Positions 39,384 through 39,426 of a DNA stretch of 39,426 nucleotides are shown in pieces. Below the pieces are notes generated by a model. It worked only from the letters and a program-made list of their open reading frames with translations. It made no database searches and was not told the origin of the DNA. Position 1 is the stretch's first letter; every line of letters starts with the position of its first letter. Both the position numbers and the translations under genes were made by a program. The DNA comes from CAYNYI01 sp964401455 (GTDB taxonomy: Bacteria; Fibrobacterota; OXYB2-FULL-49-7; CAYNYI01), in the NCBI GenBank assembly GCA_964401455.1, contig CAYNYI010000010.1:1-39426 (forward strand), written 5' to 3'.

Positions 39384-39426
39384 AAAAGTGCCAGGTGTGC
39401 GTGTTAGGTAATTCGAGGACACTTTT
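39384..39426. repeat. Inverted-repeat element at the right edge, possibly RAYT-linked
   Basis: AAAAGTG at 39384-39390 and CACTTTT at 39420-39426 are perfect inverted arms around 29 bp that include GGTGTGCGTGTTAGGTAATT and CGAGGACAC. From memory, strings like TAATTCGAGGACAC occur near REP-associated tyrosine transposase genes in many environmental bacteria. The window ends within the repeat, as assemblies often do at multi-copy elements. The family assignment is recall, not a search result. Confidence 0.5.

Overview
The window reads as a gene-dense bacterial chromosome segment of moderate GC content, with about 34 protein genes, no rRNA or tRNA that I can see, no CRISPR array and no complete mobile element. 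The organism is probably a Gram-negative anaerobe. Two beta-barrel-like outer-membrane proteins, two lipoproteins (one with a SPOR domain) and a periplasmic-type cell-wall amidase argue for an outer membrane. The hybrid cluster protein has the C-x2-C-x8-C-x5-C spacing seen in strict anaerobes. A possible FlgM-like protein hints at flagella. I cannot assign a phylum; an FCB-like, spirochaete-like or Desulfobacterota-like lineage would all fit. The left end (homopolymer-rich, stops inside a barrel gene) and the right end (stops inside an inverted repeat) look like contig edges.

Layout: 1-687 holds the 3' part of a beta-barrel gene. 687-4103 is a tight plus-strand cofactor cluster, nadC and coaX, ending in an APC permease fused to a PTS EIIA-like domain. 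DUF4416 (minus) follows, then a plus run of an HD-type dNTPase, a possible FlgM-like protein, smpB and an N-acetylmuramoyl-L-alanine amidase. From 8081 to 20432 nearly everything is on the minus strand. In transcription order this is the ferredoxin/hcp pair; an EF-hand/TPR lipoprotein with an outer-membrane barrel; maf; rodZ; a TatD-radical SAM fusion; a 45-residue membrane protein; hisC; hisB; an exported protein of unknown function; then the SPOR lipoprotein and a small Cys-knuckle protein.

20433-20544 is a divergent control region with one FNR/HcpR-type palindrome between the hcp operon and a Crp/Fnr regulator, which is followed by a large soluble hybrid histidine kinase. 25206-31050 is the full chaperone set (groES, groEL, grpE, dnaK, dnaJ), directly followed by a sigma-54 activator whose receiver domain is partly degenerate. 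A small HAMP-like membrane protein, a NifU-domain protein, an arginine block (argC-argB-argD-argG), ispD-ispF and a TPR protein complete the window.

Most genes are core metabolism or housekeeping. The less ordinary parts are the permease-EIIA fusion, the TatD-radical SAM fusion coupled by ATGA to a tiny membrane protein, the shared operator at hcp, the orphan sigma-54 activator next to dnaJ, the envelope proteins of unknown function, and starts that appear to use CTG. I found no clear evidence for a wholly new multi-gene system. Intergenic spaces are short; none exceeds 300 bp.
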